A stretch of DNA of 64,000 nt from Conus ventricosus (GCA_018398815.1 CM031601.1:35834241-35898240); one strand, 5' to 3'; positions 33,061 through 45,056 are shown, counted from the stretch's first letter. The notes: generated from the sequence alone by a model not told the origin. Made by a program: numbers and translations.

Positions 33061-33646
33061 GAACTTTTGCGTCAACTCACAAAGAAAAAAACACCATGAA
33101 TTCAGAGAACAATGTTTTTCATTTCTTTCTTTGTTAAAGGAAGAGATTGATGGTTCTCCGTTTGTTTTGTTTTCTTTGAATTAATAGAATATCGGATCCC
33201 CATTTGTCTTCATCGTGAAAGTTTATGTTTTAACTCACTGCAGTATTAATGTAATATTTTTTTAATACCCAATAAAAAAAATCTATTTATATATGAAAGA
33301 CTAATATCAGTACATATAGTTTGTTTGACTATATATTATTTTAGTAGCACAAGTGGTTGAAGCTAATTTATGAGTTAATCAAAAATACGAGATGTGTGAA
33401 GAACACTCATGGACACAACCGTCGAAAGGAACAGACAACATGCAAAGTTAAAAATCACAATTATAGTTTGAATGAACTCTGTGACAATTCATGTTTCAAT
33501 GGACAATCTAATAACTAGAAAAAAAGTGGAGCTAAAGGATCATTTATGATTTTAAAACTAACGGAAATGACATTGCTAAACCCATTTGAATACAAAGGTA
33601 TTCTTCAAAGTCGTCTTTTTTTTTAAAAATAAAAGGTGGGAAGCGA
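33061..33646 (+). other. 3' noncoding part of element B and purine tract
   Basis: AT-rich, no ORF. AAAAGGTGGGAAGCGA at 33631-33646 precedes the LTR and may act as polypurine tract. Confidence 0.5.
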
Positions 33647-33837
33647 TGTAGTGTTCAAAGTGAAAGTAGTTTTGTAACGGAAATAAGTGAGTGATGTCCC
33701 TGGATAAAGAATTATGGAGAAGAGAGCTCTCGCGCCCATGCAAGAACGGCATGCTGTTTGTAACGAATGCTCAGTGAGTCAATAAAACAACAACAACACA
33801 AGAGCTGTGTCTGTATCATTGTGAGACTGACATTTCA
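33647..33837 (+). repeat. 3' LTR of element B
   Basis: Begins TGTAGTGTTCAAAGTGAAAG, ends GACATTTCA. Aligns over its length with 25354-25550 with scattered substitutions and short indels. Confidence 0.9.
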
Positions 33838-34303
33838 GGCGTATGTTTAAAAAAAAAAAGGATTTAAAAAATAAAACTGGCTAGCTGCACAAGAAATGCT
33901 TTCGTAAAGAAGTATGAGCAAGTGTCCGAAGGAAGTCTGAACAATTACATATTTAAGAGTATCTTACGGTTTGCGCTTTTTGCTGGTGGTGGTGATGGTA
34001 TAATATATGAGTGATTATTGAACGGAACGAAAACTGTTAAAACGATGCTTTCGGCGTGACTCACAAAGCATGGCCCTTGGACAAAGGGTCCCGATGCCTG
34101 TGGAAGGTTTGTGTATTAACCAGTGTCCAGCATTCTTTGCATAAGATCAGACATTACGAACAAAAATCAGCGAAACTAGCAGCAGCGCGGAGTCACCTCT
34201 TGCGGGTGGCAGAGTAGCATAACGTCAAAAAAAACTTCACATGGAATACTGGCTAATGGATTTTGACAGAACAAGGAGGGGTGGTGGGGCTAAGGGGTTA
34301 GGA

Positions 34304-34361
<58 letters not shown>

Positions 34362-34824
34362 TGTGTGTGTGTGTCTGTGTGTGTGTGCAACAGTGGAATA
34401 TTCAATGCAGAGATACGAGAAAGACTAAATAACAAAAACAAAATGCAAAAGAAAAATGTGTAACAGAAAGTATTTCACCTATCAAATAATGCGTTGACCT
34501 TTTTTTTTTCTTTTTTTTTTAAAGAGTTACTTTCGTAAAGGTAAAATAAAAATAATAAGAAAACAAAAGCCTCAAAAATTTCTGGTTCAAAAGTGAAGGC
34601 AGTTTGATTTCAGTTCGAAAACATTCATTACATTTTCACTGTTTCCTTTGCTCCCTGCTCCTATGCCTCAGAACCAAGGAAGGAGGCGGTGAGAGGAGAA
34701 AGGCACACGGTTAGAGTCTCATATCAGAGCTCATAATGGACAAACGAAAAATCTAAATGGCCAACAGCTGGAAACAGCAAAGTATAACAAGCAGACTGTT
34801 CCACATCTTGAACAACACATCACA

Positions 34825-34892
<68 letters not shown>

Positions 34893-35068
34893 GGCTGCTG
34901 TCCCTTCATTTATTTCTCCATACGACTTGCCGCACAAATATTCATTCCTATACGATAAGAGTTAATAAAACACGCGCTAAAAATTGCTACACTGCATTCT
35001 AGTTGGGGGTGGGGGTGGCGGTGAGGAGGATGACTGAGTTCAGATGGACTACCGTCAATAGTATGTAC

Positions 35069-35106
<38 letters not shown>

Positions 35107-35180
35107 TGCTCGGCTAGATTCACCACTAGTGATATTTGTTGAGTACGCGACCATTTTTAATCTAAGGTAGCCATTTTCGT
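33838..35180. other. No gene supported; (GT)n at 34302-34389, (CA)n at 34824-34890, (CT)n at 35070-35103
   Basis: Unique DNA between simple repeats. I recognise no coding motif on either strand. Confidence 0.5.
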
Positions 35181-35429
35181 CTAAGGTACGATGTCTTAGC
35201 ACAAAACCAGTGTGCACGTGTTCAATTATACAAATGCAATCCTTCCCTGATCAGCACGCTATGGCAGATTCTTCTCCGACAGGTGGTTTGGTGTTTAGCG
35301 TGCGTGCATGGGTTCTTTTCTATGCAGGTGTTCACACACAGGACCTCGACGAAAAGCTTCATTACAAGGACTAAGAGGTGACTGGAATCTGGCAGGTGTT
35401 CACCCCAAAGAGAAAATCTATGCCGAAAT

Positions 35430-36425
35430 GATCTTCTTCTTCTTCTCGAACACTCTAGATGGGAACGCCAGCTCCCCTGACGAATGCTGCCCTGCGCTGT
35501 AGGTTCCCCAAGGGCACCGTAGAGCTTCCTCTCCACTGATGTTTGCTCCGTCCATATCTGTTGTCTCAGAGCTTCATGCAACAGGCAATCCTGCAGTAGA
35601 TGTGCTGTTGTCATACTGCCGGTCTGGCATGGGCACTGGTCTGACTGACCGATCCTGAACTTGGTAAAGAGGTGATAGTTCAGGCGGTTGTGGCCTGTCC
35701 GCAGCCTGAAGATGGCCACCTGCTCTGATCTTGTTAGCAGGTGGTACGGGTCATGTCTATTGAAACGTGGATGCTCCTGCAACCACTTGTTCAGCTGTCT
35801 GGCTTTGGTGATTGTCTTGGCTTCCTTGAGGGTTGTGGACCCGTCTTCCTGTTTCTTTGTTGCTCCCTCTTTAGCAACCTGCAACCTCGTTGCCAAGTAC
35901 GTTGCAGTGGGAAGGGATCCACTGTAGAACGACGGTGCCGGCTCTGCATAGGGAGATACGGGCAGTGGATAGGTCGTTCAGTTCTTTGTCTCTGGCAGTC
36001 TGTAGGGCCTGCAAGACAGACAGAGCGTCTGAAAGAAAGACGACGTTGCTGGAGGTATGAGGGCTGTGCTCGATATGGGCTGCTCCTGTTTGTATGGAAA
36101 CTGCCTCGGCCTTGAAGTTGGTGGAGTAAAGGCCTGTTGCGAGCCAGATCCTTTCTTCTCTCCCTCCTGGATACTTGATGTAGATTCCGGCACACACGTT
36201 CCTCACTGCCTGTTCAGCAGATCCGTCTGTATATACATGGGTCCAGCTGTCTTGGGGGTAGCAGTTGTTGATGTGTTCCATGGTGTGGGACTTTTTCTCA
36301 GCGCTGCTTTGGGAGTCTTTTTTGCCAACGCCAGGGATGCTGCACTGTATGAGGGGTCGACTATCCTCCTGCCATGTCGGGTTCTCAAGGAATTGTGGGA
36401 TTTTATTCTGGATGGAAATGATCCA
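35430..36425 (-). pseudogene. LINE C-terminal part: RNase H domain and zinc region (I/Nimb-like group)
   Basis: Minus-strand reading gives 'DSWTHVYTDGSAEQAVRN' (first Asp), 'TNFKAEAVSIQTGAAHIE' (Glu), 'VVFLSDALSVLQALQ' (Asp) and 'LQWIPSHCNVLGNEVA' (His), all four RNase H positions. A shift near 35890 continues with 'LAKEGATKKQED', 'YHLLTRSEQVAIFRLRTGHN' and 'SDQCPCQTGSMTTAHLLQDC', the usual C-terminal Cys/His element. It ends near a GAA-repeat tail (GAGAAGAAGAAGAAGATC, minus strand, about 35428-35445). RT, EN and ORF1 are absent, so it is a 5'-truncated copy or a recombinant. Confidence 0.85.
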
Positions 36426-36490
36426 TTAAAGTGGGAATCGACCCCTGGCCCTTGGCACCAGAGTATGACGCCTTACCCATGAGGCCAACT
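36426..36490 (-). ncRNA. tRNA-derived SINE head (Pol III boxes A and B)
   Basis: On the minus strand TGGCCTCATGGGTAAGGCG resembles a tRNA box A and AGGGGTCGATTCCC, about 38 bases downstream, resembles box B (GGTTCGATTCC). The spacing is that of a tRNA. It is joined within a few bases to the LINE fragment at 35430-36425 and preceded by extra copies of the box-A half. Confidence 0.6.
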
Positions 36491-36605
36491 GTACTAGAGT
36501 ATGACGCCTTACCCATGAGGCCAACTGTACTAGAGTATGACGCCTTACCCATGAGGCCAACTGTACAAGAGTATGACGCCTTACCCATGAGGCCAACTGT
36601 ACTAG
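36465..36605 (-). repeat. 36-bp tandem repeat of the box-A half of the SINE head, 4 copies
   Basis: Unit on the plus strand is TAGAGTATGACGCCTTACCC plus ATGAGGCCAACTGTAC. Copies differ only by single bases (CAAGAG, CCAGAG at the edges). Each copy carries box A but not box B. Confidence 0.92.
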
Positions 36606-37129
36606 CGGCTCTTTCAGTACAATTGTGCTCCCGCCTTTTGGTTTGTCATCTGACTACTGGCTGTGTGCTGACCACAGTGGACACTGGCTGCCCATTCAGC
36701 AGTGTTGGCGTACTTGTATGGCTCTGTAGAGGTTTTTTTTTCAACATTTAAGCGCTTTTCTACTTCATGTTATTAGCTTGGGGCTAAAAATGAAGTCATC
36801 AAGGCGGCATACTCCTGCCTGCCCTATGAATTTCAGTCTATATCTGTTCATATGTTGCCTTTGTTGTTTGTTTGTGTTTCATGACGGTAACTTCTTCCCC
36901 ACAGCGGTGACAGTCCTGAAAACGTGTGTGGTCAGCAGGGCGGTAATAATGCTAGCAGTCACGGTCATATATTATACCCATATTGTCAAACATATAGTGT
37001 AGATTTACAAAAAATTACACTAAATGCTGTCACGGTCATTTATTATTATACCCATTGTGTCAAATATATCGTTTAGGTTTACCACAAGTTTATAAAGTGT
37101 GCGTGTGTGCCTTGCACGCGTTCATGCGC
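36606..37129. other. No gene supported; about 75-bp imperfect duplication at 36957-37090
   Basis: GTCACGGTCATATATTATAC and GTCACGGTCATTTATTATTA start two adjoining related segments. Nothing else recognised. Confidence 0.5.
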
Positions 37130-37160
37130 GCGTGTGCGGTGTGCGTGCTTGTGTGTGTGT

Positions 37161-37204
<44 letters not shown>

Positions 37205-37237
37205 TGTGTGTGTGAGTGAGCGTGTGTGCGCGCGCGC

Positions 37238-37308
<71 letters not shown>

Positions 37309-37368
37309 GCTCTGTGGCAAACAGTGTTGTTAAATGCGTTTTTATTTAGAAGTTTATATGGTATATCA

Positions 37369-37465
<97 letters not shown>
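37130..37465. repeat. (GT)n, (CA)n and (GA)n microsatellites
   Basis: GT with CG-rich interruptions to 37308, CA at 37370-37407, GA at 37408-37460. Confidence 0.96.
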
Positions 37466-37699
37466 CAAATGTTATCTATTGATGGGATAAAAAAAGCTCA
37501 CAGTCAGAGGCTTTTTTCATCCAGCCCTCAAAAAAGGAAAGATGTCTGCGAATACATGAAAGAAAACATTGCACAGAACGGCATGTCAACACATGTACAA
37601 CAATGAATACATAACAGTTCAGAATGAATAACACAATATACATTTAGAGGAAGAAAGTGAGGGAGGGTGGGAGGGAGAAAGGGAGGGAGAATGACTGAT

Positions 37700-37748
37700 A
37701 GAGAGACGGGGGGGGGGGGGGGTGGAGAAACAGTTTCAAGAGACAGTG

Positions 37749-37792
<44 letters not shown>

Positions 37793-37800
37793 CACACACA

Positions 37801-37852
<52 letters not shown>
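37700..37852. repeat. Poly-G, (CA)n and (GA)n
   Basis: G run at 37709-37721, CA at 37756-37800, GA at 37804-37851. The rest of 37466-38105 has no supported gene. Confidence 0.95.
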
Positions 37853-38107
37853 AATCGCACTTCTTCAACTAAAAAGGAAAGTAGATCTAGTTGCCAAGTG
37901 AGGCCACTCCGGGCGGAAATCTAAACAAATTTTAAAAAGTAATGTATAAGGCTCCGCCGAAAAACGTAGACAAACGAATCACAAGACAAAACACAACGCA
38001 TTCCAACCTCTTGAATCTTCTCCAGGCAAGGTACACAACAACGAAAATGAACGAGAAATCACTCATCTTCGTCCAATTCAGCGCAAGATGGGCGTTGAAT
38101 TCAGAAT

Positions 38108-38108
<1 letters not shown>

Positions 38109-38204
<96 letters not shown>

Positions 38205-38274
38205 ACTGACTGAAACCATATACTGTCAGATTAACATAGTGTTGTACTCACTCTCTCTCTCTCACACACACACA

Positions 38275-38340
<66 letters not shown>
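38109..38340. repeat. (CT)n(CA)n microsatellites, two adjacent blocks
   Basis: CT then CA at 38109-38202, and again CT/CA at 38250-38340. Confidence 0.96.
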
Positions 38341-38341
<1 letters not shown>

Positions 38342-39179
38342 AATTTTTCCCTATGCAATAATCATATTTTAAACACTTGTACACACTGACGCAAGTACCG
38401 ACAAAACACACGTACGTTCATATTAAACTTTTACATGCAGCCAACTCCTTCCCACTCTCCCTATCTCCCTTCTCCCCCATCCTTTCCCACCGTCTACTAT
38501 CACTTTAAACAGACTAACAACACACACACACACACTCACTCACTCACCACAACCATCTCAGAAAGCAGACTTCAACCCCCCCCTGTTGTAAACATCCCTA
38601 CGTCCACTCACGGAGTAGATTTCAATCTGCGCCTGAAGGGAACAAAAAGCACTTCCCAAAGCCACACACACACACACACCGCACAACCCCGCCACACGGA
38701 CAGCTCCCAGCTGAAGGGCCGCCAAAAGAAGCATGACGGCCTGCACGAGGCATTAAGTCGCCTGTATTATTCGCCCACCCCCAGTCGCGCCTACAGCCCC
38801 GATGCCAACCCGCGCAGTATCCATCCATGCGGTAGGCTTTCGAAACGCTTCCTAACTGGCTGAAACTCTTTCGCTAGGCTGCTTTTGCGGAGAGTGATAA
38901 CTGCTTCGGGCGATGATCCGCATGTTGATGACAGGGTTCAAATCCTTCCAACTAATCCGCCTTGACTGGGTGAAACCCTTCCTATGTCTGCTCCGCCCAC
39001 TCCTGGTCCCTCCCCCTCCATCCACCCTCACCCTGCCCTCCCCTCCCCCACCTTCTGTGCCCAGCACTCACACCTTGATGACCGCGTCTAAGTGGAATGC
39101 CCTTTCACCCACACCTTCCTTCCCTCAACTCAGCCTCACTACCTCCTTCCTACCCACCCCCATCCTCCACCCGTGCATC
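38341..39179. other. No gene supported
   Basis: C-rich sequence with short CA runs. A frame near 39060-39180 (SKWNALSPTPSF) faintly resembles a LINE C-terminus, too short to call. Confidence 0.35.
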
Positions 39180-39501
39180 TTTTAGTCCAGTAAAATTAGG
39201 ACAAAAATCGGCTTGAGTGCAAACTAATTCCTTTCTAAGCTTTTTGAGTTTTTGTCCATTCTACAAACCCTCGGCAGTCAGAAAAACCAAAGTCTACCAA
39301 AATTTGAAGGGGCGAACATTATTTAATAGCTCTCTTAATATAGAGACCCCTCTGGCTGTTTGAAAAAATTCTGCAGTCCAAGAAGAAAACGTTTCACTGA
39401 ACATGGCAAACATATGCAAACAGAATCTGATCTCAGTCCTGTATTTCACGCCTCAGAACAAGTCAGAACAAGTCACAGTGAGTTTCTTTAAAAAAATTTT
39501 T

Positions 39502-42500
39502 TTAAAGCTGGGGAGGGGGGGGGGGGGGGGGAGCACAAAGAACAATTTGATCATATGTTTTCGTCCGACAGGGGTCCGTCTTCAAGAATGTGCATCTTGC
39601 TGGCTGAGTTTGTACAGGTCTCTCCTCTGCATTCTGCAATCCAACAGTGCAGACAAGTCCATGAAGACGACAAGAGCATTTGGACGATTGACAGTCTGTT
39701 TTACAGCTGCACCTGATGACATGAAGAAGTTCCTCGGGAGGTGCTGTAATATCTGTCAGAACCGGAAACATGATGTCAGCTATGCCCCATCCCCAGGCTG
39801 TGGGATCCATGTGGAAGGAATCCTCCTTAGGTGTACTGATCCATTCTTGTACCTGGTAAAAAGTGCGAAGGGAATGGAACTTTGCTGCTGTTGATGTTGG
39901 TGGTAGTTTGTTGAGCTGCAAGATTGTTGTGCAACTTGACAGTTTTTGGATGTATTTCACATGTCGCAATGTGTTCAAACTGTCATCTGCCTTACCACCA
40001 TATAGAATGACCAATGCTTTTTCTCCTGCGTCAATGATTTCGTTTTTGCTGCTGCTTGGGCAAGAGAACACCTCAGCAGTCTTCTTGAAGGTGACCGAAT
40101 CAGGAGGTTTCCGGAGTGGAAGAGACTTGCCAATGGAGAAGAGGCTGCTGGTTGTATCGCAGCCTCCGATGGCATGCACAAAAAGTATATTTTGACGCCA
40201 AGAACATTTTGAACTGCTTTGATGTTCCACACCTTGGTACTTTTCCTGGAGGTTGATGTGAAAAATACATCCTGATATTCTGGGTTTACATGGTGCAGGA
40301 GGAGAACCAAGAGATCTGTGTCTTCCCCAACTACTGCTGTCTGCATTGCTACAGCCTTTTTCAGTGCTGTTTTCACTATCATACAATCAGCATCACCGGC
40401 TGCTTGAACTGCTTCAAAGCCATTTTCTCTCAGCATGTTTGCTAAAAGTTTGATGAAACACTCTTTGTTTGCAGAGCTGGCAAGAAAACGTTGCTTTGTG
40501 TCACCAAGTATCATGTCACCATCAAAGCTGACATCAGGTCCACTGCAGCTATTCGTTCTCCGGAGGTGGGTCACATCTTTAGTCGATGGCCCACTGCTGT
40601 ACCCATCAAAGACAACAGTGGCTCTGCTGTACATCCGAATGACAAAAGTGACGTACGTTTGAGCTAAATCATTGTAAGTGGATCCTCGAGGCCAAGTCAG
40701 ATGATGTAATAAAGATCCACCGTCTATGACGAAGTAGACATCTTGTGGAAGCTCCAAATCGGACTGTTTGCACTCAGACCAAATGTGCTGTTCCAGTGCT
40801 GCTTTATTAGCGCGCCTCGGCAAACCTGAGGTGTCAAACAGAGATGCTGGGGTATTGCTCAGCTCATAACTGAAAGCCGAAGCCATCAGACCTGGGCTGG
40901 TTTCTGCAATCTTGACCAGTCTTTGAAACAACAGGTTTGGGTCCACATGAACTGCATCGCCATGCAGTTTGACAGCAAGCTTTGTAGCCATTGAAACAAC
41001 CTGGTCTTTTTTTTTCAAGGACACTTCTAAGGCATTCTTGCCAATCATGCTATCCAAAATGTTCTCTCCGAGAACTTTTGCCTGGTCAGCATCCACTGTA
41101 CTGTCTGCTGCCCTTCCACTTGCAATGCACCTCAAGGTCTGACTTGCATGAAAAGGATTTCTTTCATGGAGGTAATGCACAGTCACAAGGGTATCATTCT
41201 GCAGTCTTGACTTACTGAGATCTTTGTGTTCTGGATGCTGTCCACTTGTCTTCTGCATGGCTGAATTGATTTCAACACAAGCTGGCATGCCCATAAGCCA
41301 TACAAGTCTCTCATGCTCCCCCATTCCTGTGCCACGAGTCAGCCCTCCGTTGGTCTTTAAACTTCGCACGAGGACCTGTTCAATGATCAGATCTGATGAA
41401 GGCCTCCCTAGAAACGGTCACTTCTGATCACATGCCGTCCTTGTGTAAAACTATAAAAGACATCAGAATTGACCTCCTTGAGGTCAACCATCTGCTGAAG
41501 GTACAGCCAGGCCGACTTGGTGTAATGATGGCGACCAGCCGCAGCCAAATATGGCAACATACATCTGACAGATTCCAGATGCATCTTGAAGTTACCTGTC
41601 CTTTCAGCTTTGATTGATTTCCGCAGAATGTCAGCCATGTCCATGTACTGCAACCACAATGCTGCATTTCTAACGCAGGACAGACGTTTCTTGTGCTCTT
41701 CCAGCTGACTAGTAACAGCTGAACACACATTGTCTGTCGTGACATCTTAGGCTGGTATGCTGCTGTTCAGAACTTTCTCCACAACACTTGAAGCAGCATT
41801 CAAAGTACCATTCCCTAGATCTGCTTCTAGATCGCCAGAATCCATCACATCAGAATCTGAAATTGGCGAAAAAACGGATGCCTAGGCTTATAGCTGCGAT
41901 CATTCCCATTCCATGGAAGGTGTTGTGGCCATCAATTGTCACTGTATTGTGGTCGACGTTGTCTGCAACGAACTGAATTGTCTCTCTGTCTGTTGTGGGA
42001 AGCTCAACTCCAAAGGAGGCTGCAGCATTCAGTTCAAACTTTCTAAGAACCTGGAACCAAAAGTTCTGTGCATCTGTACTGCAAGGTCAATTTGCAGTGC
42101 TGCAATGATGGTGTTTGGTCGAAAGTTCTGTACTATAGCTTGGCCTATTGCAGATACCTTTAAATCAACATTTTTTTGTGAACGACTTGATTGGGAAATT
42201 TTCTCAGTATCCCAGGAATGTAGTTTCCTTGGTTCTCAATAGAGACGGAATCTGGATACGCTTCTTTGCAGCCTAACATTGACTTGATGTCACAATGAAT
42301 GATGTCTGCAGCAGCATTGATCAGTCGCAGTTTTTCTGCTTCAAGATCGGCATTTCTTGGTTGTTAATAAAAATGACGCAGGATGGTATTAGCTGTCTTC
42401 TTCAGTGTGATTATATCTGCTTGGTTGGGGGACTGTGAACAATCGATCTCATTTCCATAGTGTTTTATCAATTTTTCTTCATGTGCACAGTACTTACTAT

Positions 42501-43243
42501 ATGCTTCAATTTCTGAATCCTTAAGACTGTGTGCCATGATGTCAACCAAATCACAAACGGTCACCTAGTCAGAGTCAAGAGAGTCGAGCTGGTCGATGAC
42601 GTTTTCAAAGGCAGAAAGTCTTTGGAAATCTTCTGGTCTTCCCGAACACACTTTTTTGGTGATGGGCTCTTCATTTAAAAACATCTTTGGAATCTGACAA
42701 TCAGAACGGAAGTTCGATAGACAGGAATTATGGTAAACTGCATCTTGGGCTAAACAGTCCTGTAGAAATCCAAGTCTTCCTTTGACATCTCTTGCCCATG
42801 AATCCCCTTGATGCACACATGTTTGCAAAACTGACTTTCGGAATTCTAACGTCTGCATAGCTTTCAGTTGTCCACTTGACGCCCACTTGGGCCTTTTCTT
42901 TGCCGCTTTTCCCTTTCTGACAAAATAAGCACACTGGTTCAGCATCAGAGTCCTGCGATCTTGGTTGTCTTGTCTTTTGGGGGGACATGAGCTTTTTTCT
43001 TTTCTTCAGCTTGCTTTCAGTGGCCTTGGGATTAGTGTATTGGCTATGACATACACGGTGAACTAAATCACCTTCCTCTGCATGGATATTGTCATACAGT
43101 TGTTTACTAACACGATTTATGCTGTCGCTCCCTTTCTCGCCAAGAGTCACCCTGTCTTTGGGATTCAGAAACTCTTGCTCACAGATGATGCAGACTTCTG
43201 GATACACTTGTCTTGAAGAAGGTAAAAGTGTGATTAGTGCCAT
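39502..43243 (-). pseudogene. Transposon E protein: zinc-binding N-terminus, XPG/PIN-like nuclease, Cys-rich C-terminus
   Basis: The ATG at 43243 starts a Cys-rich region ('EVCIICEQEFLNPKDRV', 'LVHRVCHSQY', 'PVCLFCQKGK'). After a shift near 42910 come 'AQDAVYHNSCLSNFR' and, past an in-frame TAG at 42562, 'ILRHFY'. Next are 'DNVDHNTVTIDGHNTFHGMG' (about 41910-41970), 'LWLQYMDMADILRKSIKAER' and 'HHYTKSAWLYLQQM' (41408-41728). The largest open part (39975-41369) holds 'VVFDGYSSGPSTKD', 'AAGDADCMIVKTAL' and 'AVVGEDTDLLVLL', like the XPG-I motif of FEN1/XPG nucleases, then after a shift near 40195 'HAIGGCDTTSSLFSIGK'. It ends with 'CSCKTDCQSSKCSCRLHGL', a CXC-like cysteine cluster. At least five shifts or stops make it inactive. 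Related uncharacterised proteins are widespread in animals. Confidence 0.8.
39512..39532. repeat. Poly-G tract
   Basis: Single-base run near the 3' end of the transposon E gene. Confidence 0.95.
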
Positions 43244-43316
43244 GTTTGAAGGTTAAAAAACAAAACTGTGTCATTGCCAAGTATTCCATACAACAAACTC
43301 ATTGCATATATCTATC

Positions 43317-43361
43317 ATACACACACACGCCCGCGCGCACACAAACGCACGCACACACACA

Positions 43362-43415
<54 letters not shown>

Positions 43416-43431
43416 ACACTAATGCATCCAA

Positions 43432-43510
<79 letters not shown>

Positions 43511-43514
43511 GTGG

Positions 43515-43562
<48 letters not shown>
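43317..43562. repeat. (CA)n, (CT)n and (GA)n cluster inside transposon E
   Basis: CA at 43317-43470 with breaks, CT at 43474-43507, then GA at 43518-43561. CT followed by GA forms a potential 30-bp-scale hairpin. 43563-43940 shows no gene. Confidence 0.95.
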
Positions 43563-43566
<4 letters not shown>

Positions 43567-44059
43567 TTATGACATGAATGTGCTACCATACGACTGTCTC
43601 CCGGCGCCTTATCGCTTACAGCGCGCGAGCCGCGCTGGAACATGTGTGCCGCACAACCCGGCGCATGCGTGATGCAGCGAAACTACGCCTCCCGGGCCTT
43701 CTAGCACAGCCATCTGAACAAAACGAGTCTAGATTATCGTCATGACTCTTTATCTTTACATGTTTAATTCAGATCAAATACGTCATCATGCAAAAAGAAC
43801 TTCGTAGGATGAACTTGGCTCTCAGCCTCCGTGTCTACGTGGAATTGTCCAGTAATAGTAATATGGTGATTCGGTCGGATCAGAAGTATCGCGCGGACAA
43901 AAACGCGATTTTCAAAATCAATTTTCGATCACTTCCCCCCGGGATATTTTGGTAGACTTTATTGGATGTTAACATACATGCGAAAAACTGTTTTATCATG
44001 AAAAAAAATCGTAGAAAGGAATTAGTTTGCACCCTATTATTCTTTTGCCTGGACTATTT

Positions 44060-44374
44060 GGCATACTGGTGGAACCTTATCTCTGCCGGCTCTGTTTTAT
44101 GTCCAGACGTTGCTACTCCAACGGGGCGTGCACTTTCACCCCCGCGCCGACCCCCATCCCTTCCGGACCAGTTTGTTCTGTGAGCTTCCGCCCTGTGGAC
44201 TTCCGCCCTGTGGCGCCCCGTGGTCACATTTTTCTTTCTTTTTTTAACAATAGTACAAACATAAGTTTGTGTGCGTTCTCTCATCTCACCTGTGAGTTGA
44301 TTCTTATATATTTCAATTACCATCACACACACACACGCGCGCGCGCGCGCGCATGCACGCACACACGAACATAC

Positions 44375-44419
<45 letters not shown>

Positions 44420-44420
44420 G
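44060..44420. other. No gene supported; (CA)n/(CG)n at 44324-44419
   Basis: Unique sequence containing a short duplication CTTCCGCCCTGTGG (about 44186-44214), then a CA microsatellite with a CG core. Confidence 0.5.
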
Positions 44421-44554
44421 AGCAATATTTATTCACTTCGCCCCTTTTGGGGTATGGAGGAAGGGTGAGTTTAAAGCAATATAACAGGAAAGGGAAAACA
44501 AACAAGCCAAAACAATGCGTGAATTGCCATTGACAACAATTTACAACGTTTTAG

Positions 44555-45054
44555 ATAATCTAATATACTTTGACAATAGAAGCATTAATTTTGTTCTTGA
44601 TCAGTAGAAGACATCATTTGACAAAAATTACAGACAGATTTTGAGGAGAGAAATCCTTTTGGCAAATACATGGTGTGCAAATTAACATATGATGAACATT
44701 CCAAGACAAAATGAAATTCATCACCTATTGCAGACATGTCACATTTATTACATAACCTTTCTTGTTTTGGAATAGCAAATCGACGATCTACTTCAATCTG
44801 TAATTTATGATCAGAACATCCACATTTGAGAAGAGGGCAAATATAAATATCTGGTTAGCTAGAAATATATTTCCCCTCCGTAAAATCAGATTTATAGAAT
44901 TTGTAGGGGAAAAAAAACATTTACTGCTAGTTTCAATGTCATGTTGCCACGTTTGACGAAAAGAGTACTGCAAACTACTTTTGACATTTCTACACATACA
45001 TGTCTTCTTCAGTGAAACATCTAACTGACCGTTGAACACGAACTTGCATTTCAC
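44555..45054 (-). mobile_element. LINE C-terminal fragment
   Basis: Minus-strand frames read 'SLQYSFRQTWQHDIETSSK', 'FSNVDVLIINYRLK', and after a shift 'DHKLQIEVDRRFAIPKQERL' followed by 'CNKCDMSAIGDEFHFVLECS'. The last part is the CX2C...GDEFHFxLEC element found at the C-terminus of many invertebrate LINE ORF2 proteins. No RT motif is present. It lies next to but is not part of the LINE at 45209-50820, whose own C-terminus differs. Confidence 0.7.
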
Positions 45055-45056
45055 TC

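Larger units (their letters stand above)
25354..33837 (+). mobile_element. Gypsy-type LTR retrotransposon B (Mag/SURL-like), interrupted and truncated
   Basis: LTRs of about 197 and 191 bp (25354-25550 and 33647-33837) begin TGTAGTGTTCAAAG and end in CA. A primer-binding site follows the first LTR and a purine-rich tract precedes the second. Inside lie gag (split by a 4.7-kb insertion), a two-part CCHC region, a decayed protease and RT. RNase H and integrase are absent. Flanking pentamers GCGCG and GGCGT do not match, so a target duplication is not confirmed. The LTRs differ at scattered positions, so this copy is older than element A. Confidence 0.9.
39183..44056 (-). mobile_element. DNA transposon E with TIRs and XPG-like nuclease gene (Academ-like candidate)
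   Basis: Left end TAGTCCAG (39183-39190) mirrors CTGGACTA (44049-44056). Next comes a perfect 21-bp inverted block, GTGCAAACTAATTCCTTTCT plus A at 39217-39237 and its complement at 44012-44032. Further in, AAAGTCTACCAAAAT (39289-39303) pairs with ATTTTGGTAGACTTT (43946-43960). TTT flanks both ends (39180-39182, 44057-44059), consistent with a 3-bp target duplication. Between them lies one minus-strand gene remnant. The 3-bp duplication and nuclease-like protein fit the Academ superfamily as I know it, but I cannot confirm that without a search. Confidence 0.82.

Noticed and set aside
35791..36482. Plus-strand ORFs of 124-141 codons
   Set aside because: Shadows of the minus-strand RNase H domain, which has recognisable catalytic motifs.
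38920..38970. Possible tRNA gene or SINE (GACAGGGTTCAAATCCTTCC)
   Set aside because: Box-B-like only; no box A at proper distance and no cloverleaf seen by eye.
38852..39185. Overlapping ORFs upstream of transposon E
   Set aside because: C-rich composition, both strands open, no motif; resemblance to a LINE C-terminus is limited to a few residues.
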